Origin: Pseudomonas fluorescens
GTDB lineage: Bacteria > Pseudomonadota > Gammaproteobacteria > Pseudomonadales > Pseudomonadaceae
Assembly: GCF_902498185.1 (NCBI RefSeq)
Contig: NZ_CABVIX010000011.1
Span: 62,001-126,000, forward strand
Direction: 5' to 3'
DNA: 64,000 nucleotides
Shown here: positions 59,224 to 64,000 of the stretch, one piece after another
Layout: each line of letters begins with the position of its first letter
Position numbering within the stretch: position 1 is the first letter of the stretch
The notes under the pieces: generated by a model
The model's database searches: none
Told to the model about the DNA's origin: nothing
What the model saw: the letters and a program-made list of their open reading frames with translations, nothing else
Position numbers and translations under genes: made by a program

Positions 59224-60081
59224 TCAAAGCACCACAGTCCGGTTGGCGTTGAGGAACACCCGCCGCTCGATGTGATACCCCACCGCCCGGGCCAGGGTCT
59301 GCGCCTCGATATCCCGCCCGCGGGCAATCAGATCCTCGGGATAATGACTGTGATCCACCACCTCGACGCCCTGGGCGATGATCGGACCTTCGTCCAGGTC
59401 GTTGTTGATGTAGTGCGCCGTGGCGCCAACCATCTTCACGCCCTTGTTGTACGCCTGGTGATAGGGCTTGGCACCCTTGAAACCCGGCAGCAGCGAGTGA
59501 TGGATATTGATCGCCCAGCCATCGAGCCTGCGGCACAGCTCAGGCGACAACACCTGCATGTAGCGCGCAAGAATCACCAGCTCGGCGCCGGTTTCCTCGA
59601 TCACCTGCAACACCTTGCACTCTTGTGCCGGCTTGTCCTTGGGATCGAGGGCAAAGTGGTAGTAGGGAATACGGTGCCAGTGCGCCAGGGGTTCGAGGTC
59701 AGGGTGGTTGGACACCACGGCGACCACGTCCATGGCCAGCTGGCCGATGCGCTGGCGGTACAGCAGGTCATTGAGGCAATGGTCGGCCTTGGACACCATG
59801 ATCACCACCTTGGGGCGGTGATTGGGTGCGGTCAGCTCGAAGGCCATGCCAAAAGCGTCGCTGCGCTCGGCGAGGCCGGCGCGAAAGCCGACCTCGTCGA
59901 AGTTGTCCGGCTGGCGAAACTCCACGCGAATGAAGAAGCGCCCAGAGAGCCGGTCGTCAAACGAGTGATGCTCCGTGACGTAGCAACGCTGCTCGTAAAG
60001 AAACCGCGTGACCACGTCGACGGTGCCGAGTTGGCTCGGGCAATCGGCGGTCAGGATCCAGGTGTCCGGTGCTCGGCTCAT
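59224..60081 (-). CDS. purU: Formyltetrahydrofolate deformylase PurU
   Basis: 285-residue enzyme that hydrolyses 10-formyl-THF to formate and THF. N-terminal ACT domain (~5-85, WILTADCPSQLGTVDVVTRFLYEQ) and C-terminal formyltransferase-like hydrolase with HRIPYYHF, LARYMQVLSPEL, INIHHSLLPGFKGAKPYHQAY and GATAHYINNDLDEGPII (catalytic Asn/His/Asp pattern). AGGAG 8 nt before the chosen start MSRAPDTW. Eleven bases after soxG, so part of the sarcosine operon, recycling folate loaded with C1 units. Confidence 0.96.
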   Translation of the reverse strand: MSRAPDTWILTADCPSQLGTVDVVTRFLYEQRCYVTEHHSFDDRLSGRFFIRVEFRQPDNFDEVGFRAGLAERSDAFGMAFELTAPNHRPKVVIMVSKADHCLNDLLYRQRIGQLAMDVVAVVSNHPDLEPLAHWHRIPYYHFALDPKDKPAQECKVLQVIEETGAELVILARYMQVLSPELCRRLDGWAINIHHSLLPGFKGAKPYHQAYNKGVKMVGATAHYINNDLDEGPIIAQGVEVVDHSHYPEDLIARGRDIEAQTLARAVGYHIERRVFLNANRTVVL

Positions 60082-60092
60082 GAGGTGCGCTC

Positions 60093-60725
60093 CTAGGCTT
60101 CGATGCTGAGGCCGTATTCGGCCGAAGCGTCCTGCAGCCACATCCACCAGTAATCGGAGAAGCTGCGGCGGATCACCAGCTCCCAGGTGTCTTCGGCGGT
60201 GCGGCGGATCACCAGTTGCGACTTGGCGAACACGGTGCCCACGGCCTTGCCGACCGGGAAGTTGTTGGGGTGCACGTCGTAGCTCGTGGATTTCATCAAC
60301 ACTTCGCGCACGTTGGGGCCGCGCAGTTCAAGCAGGCTTTGCCCGCCGCTGACGTTGACCACCTGGATATGCTGGCCCTCGAGGGCGGCGCGCAGCTTTT
60401 GCTCGACCTCGAACTCCTGGCCGCCCGGAACGATCAGCAGCCACTCATCGGGCCCGACCCATTGCAGCGAGGTGCCGCCATTGGCGACCACGGTCAGCGC
60501 GACGGGCAGCTCCAGGCCCAGGGCCTTGTGCACGCCGCTGGCGAACGCGGCGTCATGGCCGTTGCCGCGAAGGGTGAGGTGACCGAGGAATTTCTTCTCG
60601 CGCAGGATCACGCCTGCGTTCTTGCGACCCTTGCCGATCAGGCTCGACAGGTCGCCATGGTGCAGCGGCGACTCGATCTTGACGGTGCCGCTTGGGTTTT
60701 GCTGGTAGACGTTGGTAGCGCTCAT
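60093..60725 (-). CDS. soxG: Sarcosine oxidase gamma subunit
   Basis: 210-residue SoxG, the small structural subunit of heterotetrameric sarcosine oxidase. ITS of the family: YQQNPSGTVKIESPLHHGDLSSL at the N-terminus, WVGPDEWLLIVP, VVNVSGGQSLLELRGPNVREVLMKSTSYDVHP, and the C-terminal RRSFSDYWWMWLQDASAEYGL. It resembles the folate-binding part of aminomethyltransferases. It follows soxA after a 158-bp gap that contains a REP pair, and precedes purU. Confidence 0.95.
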   Translation of the reverse strand: MSATNVYQQNPSGTVKIESPLHHGDLSSLIGKGRKNAGVILREKKFLGHLTLRGNGHDAAFASGVHKALGLELPVALTVVANGGTSLQWVGPDEWLLIVPGGQEFEVEQKLRAALEGQHIQVVNVSGGQSLLELRGPNVREVLMKSTSYDVHPNNFPVGKAVGTVFAKSQLVIRRTAEDTWELVIRRSFSDYWWMWLQDASAEYGLSIEA

Positions 60726-60769
60726 TTGTTACCTGCCTTGAATTCTTGTGCCAGGAGCGGCGCAGACCC

Positions 60770-60835
60770 TGTAGGAGCGGGCTTGCCCGCGAAGGGGCCG
60801 GTGTGGCCAACATCGCATTCGCGGGCAAGTTGCAG
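60770..60835. repeat. REP pair between soxA and soxG
   Basis: tgtaggagcgggcttgcccg and the opposed attcgcgggcaagttgcag form two REP arms around ggggccggtgtggcc. Such pairs inside operons can stabilise the upstream transcript and set different levels of the subunit mRNAs. Confidence 0.8.
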
Positions 60836-60883
60836 CGGCGAACCGCCACACCCCCAAGGTTCCATGCCCGCCGTTCAGGGGCC

Positions 60884-63800
60884 TTATACGTTCTGCTGCT
60901 CACCCTTCGGATCGAAGAACACCGCCGAACAGATCTCTGCCTCGATCACGCTGCCATCGGCCTGCGGCGAATACACCCGCTCGCCCATGCGCTTGAGGCC
61001 GCCCTTGACCACGCCCATCGCGAACGAATAGCCCACGGAGTTGGCGGCGTAGCTGGAGGTGACGTGACCTACCATGTCCATCGGGATCGGCTGCTTGGGA
61101 TCGAACACCAGCTGGGCGCCTTCCGGCAGCCACTTGGCAGGGTCCACAGGCTTGAGGCCCACCAGCTGCTTGCGGTTCTCCCGCACGCAGTCCTCGCGGT
61201 TCATGCCACGCAGGCCGATCCACGAGAACGGCTTGTTGCGGCCCACGCACCAGCTCATGTTCAGGTCGTCCGGGGTCATCGAGCCGTCGGTGTCCTGGCC
61301 GACGATGATGAAGCCCTTCTCGGCGCGCAGTACGTGCATGGTCTCGGTGCCGTACGGGGTCAGGTTGTACTTCTTGCCCGCCTCGACGATCTTCTCCAGC
61401 ACGCCCATGGCGTAGTTGGCCTGGATGTTCACCTCATACGAAAGCTCGCCGGTGAACGAGATCCGGAACACCCGCGCCGGCACGCCAGCCACCAGGCCTT
61501 CCTTCCAGGTCATGAAGGGGAAGGCTTCCTTGTCCAGGTCGATGTCGGTGACTTCGCTGAGCAGCTTGCGGCTGTTGGGGCCGGACAAGGTCAGCGTGGC
61601 CCAGTGGTCGGTGACCGAGGTGAAATACACCTTCAGGTCCGGCCACTCGGTCTGCAGGTACAGCTCCAGCCACTGCAGCACGCGCGCCGCGCCGCCGGTG
61701 GTGGTGGTCATGATGAAATGATTTTCGGCGATACAGGCGGTCACACCGTCGTCGAAGACCATGCCGTCTTCCTTGCACATCAGGCCGTAGCGGGCCTTGC
61801 CCACGTCGAGCTTGGTCCAGGCGTTGGTGTACACGCGGTTGAGGAACTCGCGGGCGTCCGGTCCCTGGATGTCGATCTTGCCCAGGGTCGAGGCGTCGAG
61901 CAGGCCGACGCTGTCACGCACGGCCTTGCATTCGCGGGCCACGGCGGTGTGGATGTCCTCGCCGGCTTTCGGGAAGTACCAAGGGCGTTTCCACTGCCCA
62001 ACGTCCTCGAACTCGGCGCCGTTCTTCACATGCCAGGCATGCAGCGCGGTAAAGCGCACCGGCTCGAACAGGTGGCCACAATGACGCCCGGCGATCGCAC
62101 CGAAGGTGATCGGCGTGTAGTTGGGGCGGAACATGGTGGTGCCCATCTGGGGGATGGTGATGCCCATCGAACGGGCGGCGATGGCCAGGCCGTTGATGTT
62201 GCCCAGCTTGCCCTGGTCGGTGCCGAAGCCCAGCGCGGTGTAGCGCTTGACGTGCTCGACCGACTCGAAGCCTTCGCGGGTGGCCAGCTCGATACCCGCC
62301 GCGGTGACGTCGTTCTGCTGATCGACGAACTGCTTGGGCGCACGGTTGGTGCTCTTGTCGTGGGGCACCTGGAACAGCGCCACGGTGGCCTCTTCCTTGA
62401 GCGCCAGCACCTTGGGCAGGCTGCCGGTAGTGGCCTTGAAGCCAGCCTCGGTAGCTGCGCGCACGCCGCCCTCGAAGCCATCGGCCAGGCTGTCGCCCAG
62501 GGCGTAGACGCCATTGATACCGCCGACGCAGACGCGCTTCTGCGGAGCATCGCCTGGCACGAAGCCAAGAATGTCTTCACGCCAGACGGGACGCCCGCCC
62601 AAGTGGGACGCCAGGTGGACGACCGGGCTGTAGCCGCCGGAGGTCGCCACCAGGTCGCAGTCCAGCCATTCGCCAGGGCTGGTGACCTTGTGCGACTTCA
62701 CATCGATCGCCGCCACGCGGGCCGCGGTGACGTGCTTGGTGCCACGGGCCTCGATCACGGCGCTGGAGGTCAGGATGCGGATGCCCTTGGCGCGCGCCTG
62801 CTCGACCAGCGAGCCACGCGGGTTGTGCCGTGCATCAGCAATGGCGACCACCTGCAGGCCGGCGTCGTGCCAGTCCAGCGCGCTGCGGTAGGCGTGGTCG
62901 TTGTTGGTCGACAGCACCAGCTTGCGGCCCGGCGCCACGCCGTAGCGGCGCACATAGGTGGAAACGGCACCGGCCACCATGTTGCCCGGCACGTCGTTGT
63001 TGCCGTAGACCAGCGGACGTTCGTGGGCGCCGGTGGCCAGTACCACCCGCTTGGCGCGGACACGGTGGATGCGCTGGCGCACCTGGCCGATCGGGGCGCG
63101 GTCGCCGAGGTGATCGGTCAGGCGCTCGTGGATGGTCAGGAAGTTGTGGTCGTGATAGCCGTTGACCGTGGCGCGTGGCAACAGGGTCACTTCGGGCAGG
63201 CTTTCGAGCTCGGCGAGCACGGCCAGGACCCAGTCGGCGGCAGGCTTGCCGTCGAGGGTCTCGCGGCTGTCGAGCAGGCTGCCACCGAACTCTTCCTGCT
63301 CGTCAGCCAGGATCACGCGGGCTCCGCTGCGGCCTGCGGCCAGGGCGGCGGCCAGGCCCGCGGGACCTGCGCCCACCACCAGCACGTCGCAGTGCTGGTT
63401 CATGTAGTCGTAGGTGTCCGGGTCATTCTGCAGCGGCGCGCGGCCAAGGCCGGCGGCCTTGCGGATGTACTTCTCGTAGGTCATCCAGAATGACTTGGGA
63501 TACATGAAGGTCTTGTAGTAGAACCCGGGCGGCATCATGCTGCCGCCGACCTTGCCGATGATGCCCATCATGTCGTTGTTGACGTTCGGCCAACCGTTGG
63601 TGCTGGTGGCCACCAGGCCGGAGTACAGGGCTTGTTGGGTAGCACGCACGTTGGGGATCTGGGTCGCTTCGCTCGAGCCGATCTGCAGGATCGCGTTCGG
63701 CTCCTCGGCACCGGCGGCGATGATGCCGCGTGGCCGCGAGTACTTGAAGCTGCGCCCGATGATGTCCACGCCGTTGGCCAGCAGCGCAGCCGCCAGGCTG

Positions 63801-63901
63801 TCGCCGGCATAACCCTGGTAGGTCTTGCCGTTGAAGGTGAAGGACAGCACCTTGCTGCGGTCGATGCGGCCGCCGCTGGAGAGGCGATAGGTCTGGCTCA
63901 T
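60884..63901 (-). CDS. soxA: Sarcosine oxidase alpha subunit
   Basis: 1005-residue SoxA of heterotetrameric sarcosine oxidase (SoxBDAG), which demethylates sarcosine to glycine, H2O2 and 5,10-methylene-THF. The N-terminal part holds a 2Fe-2S-ferredoxin-like fold without cluster cysteines (SFTFNGKTYQGYAGDSLAAALLANGVDIIGRSFKYSRPRG), then an NAD-binding Rossmann motif VLVVGAGPAGLAAALAAG (~173-190) and a second dinucleotide domain; the C-terminal ~400 residues are the GcvT-like folate-binding domain. ATGA overlap with soxD. Length standard. Confidence 0.97.
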   Translation of the reverse strand: MSQTYRLSSGGRIDRSKVLSFTFNGKTYQGYAGDSLAAALLANGVDIIGRSFKYSRPRGIIAAGAEEPNAILQIGSSEATQIPNVRATQQALYSGLVATSTNGWPNVNNDMMGIIGKVGGSMMPPGFYYKTFMYPKSFWMTYEKYIRKAAGLGRAPLQNDPDTYDYMNQHCDVLVVGAGPAGLAAALAAGRSGARVILADEQEEFGGSLLDSRETLDGKPAADWVLAVLAELESLPEVTLLPRATVNGYHDHNFLTIHERLTDHLGDRAPIGQVRQRIHRVRAKRVVLATGAHERPLVYGNNDVPGNMVAGAVSTYVRRYGVAPGRKLVLSTNNDHAYRSALDWHDAGLQVVAIADARHNPRGSLVEQARAKGIRILTSSAVIEARGTKHVTAARVAAIDVKSHKVTSPGEWLDCDLVATSGGYSPVVHLASHLGGRPVWREDILGFVPGDAPQKRVCVGGINGVYALGDSLADGFEGGVRAATEAGFKATTGSLPKVLALKEEATVALFQVPHDKSTNRAPKQFVDQQNDVTAAGIELATREGFESVEHVKRYTALGFGTDQGKLGNINGLAIAARSMGITIPQMGTTMFRPNYTPITFGAIAGRHCGHLFEPVRFTALHAWHVKNGAEFEDVGQWKRPWYFPKAGEDIHTAVARECKAVRDSVGLLDASTLGKIDIQGPDAREFLNRVYTNAWTKLDVGKARYGLMCKEDGMVFDDGVTACIAENHFIMTTTTGGAARVLQWLELYLQTEWPDLKVYFTSVTDHWATLTLSGPNSRKLLSEVTDIDLDKEAFPFMTWKEGLVAGVPARVFRISFTGELSYEVNIQANYAMGVLEKIVEAGKKYNLTPYGTETMHVLRAEKGFIIVGQDTDGSMTPDDLNMSWCVGRNKPFSWIGLRGMNREDCVRENRKQLVGLKPVDPAKWLPEGAQLVFDPKQPIPMDMVGHVTSSYAANSVGYSFAMGVVKGGLKRMGERVYSPQADGSVIEAEICSAVFFDPKGEQQNV

Positions 63902-63999
63902 ACGTTTTCTCCCCGTTCGTTGACGGCCGCCGAATGCGCGGGTGTATGTTCGCGAGCGGGCACCTTCGGCTGTTCACCGATCTTGTAGGTTTCCAGAAT
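63898..63999 (-). CDS. soxD: Sarcosine oxidase delta subunit (3' end only)
   Basis: The last 33 codons of SoxD, reading ILETYKIGEQPKVPAREHT... and ending in the ATGA overlap with soxA. The zinc-binding CPxC part lies outside the window. TYKIGEQPK is the conserved end of the subunit. The remaining soxB and probably glyA genes should lie just beyond the right edge. Confidence 0.88.
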   Translation of the reverse strand: MLETYKIGEQPKVPAREHTPAHSAAVNERGENV

Positions 64000-64000
64000 T

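Noticed and set aside
60746..63493. 915-codon open frame on the plus strand
   Set aside because: Fully antisense to soxA; low-complexity His/Val/Gly-rich translation typical of a shadow frame.
1..64000. CRISPR arrays, tRNA, rRNA, prophage or integrase genes
   Set aside because: No regularly spaced repeats, cloverleaf genes, rRNA segments, integrase or phage structural genes were recognised.

Overview
The window is a GC-rich, gene-dense chromosomal stretch of a Pseudomonas, most likely from the P. putida group (putida/entomophila/mosselii-like). This rests on gene order: pqqE-peptidase, two acyl-CoA dehydrogenases next to bioBFHCD, waa/wap LPS-core genes directly beside glnE with no ilvE between them, aceEF-dipA-msrA, and sox-purU-fdhA. 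It also rests on several REP-type palindromes of the P. putida kind. No rRNA, tRNA or CRISPR array was found. About 77 features are listed.

Left third (1-23.9 kb), mostly core metabolism: the 3' end of the PQQ operon (pqqE, pqqM); a small membrane protein; a class III aminotransferase divergent from a LysR regulator; two FadE-type acyl-CoA dehydrogenases, one behind a perfect PsrA-like operator; the tightly overlapped biotin operon bioBFHCD behind a BirA-like operator that lies inside the start of divergent comF; an orphan modE; srkA; rarD; a GcvR-like ACT protein; malate synthase G (glcB); a stand-alone receiver protein; and a cNMP/CBS/DUF294 protein coupled to a DnaQ-like exonuclease.

Middle (23.9-51.1 kb): an iron-uptake unit (Fur-like box, FecI sigma factor, FecR, TonB receptor with signalling domain, PepSY membrane protein, small membrane protein). 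It is followed by a 1003-residue protein resembling the Pseudomonas 'dermonecrotic toxin domain' (DUF6543) family, which runs tail to tail into the LPS inner-core cluster (waaF, waaC, waaG, waaP, wapP, wapQ and a tandem-kinase gene, joined by 1-4 nt overlaps or direct adjacency). Then come glnE and, divergently, aceEF behind two GntR-type palindromes 52 bp apart, followed by dipA (c-di-GMP phosphodiesterase with a degenerate GGDEF) and msrA.

Right third (51.1-64 kb): a retropepsin-like protein, a YihG-like acyltransferase, a frameshifted small gene and a DUF2780 exported protein. The accessory patch follows at 53.6-57.6 kb. It holds a TnpB-only IS200/IS605 element with an intact RuvC triad, a REP pair, a small unknown gene behind a strongly structured leader, an orphan RHS-core protein whose tail carries two PPxY and five PSAP motifs (the eukaryotic 'late-domain' pair), and the remnant of a second RHS gene. 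The window closes with the sarcosine/one-carbon cluster read leftward: soxD (partial), soxA, soxG, purU, fdhA. These genes turn sarcosine into glycine and dispose of the C1 unit through formyl-THF and formaldehyde oxidation.

The most noteworthy items are the RHS protein with late-domain motifs, the structured leader of the small unknown gene, the DUF6543 toxin-like gene, the paired operators before aceE, and the TnpB element with a readable guide position.
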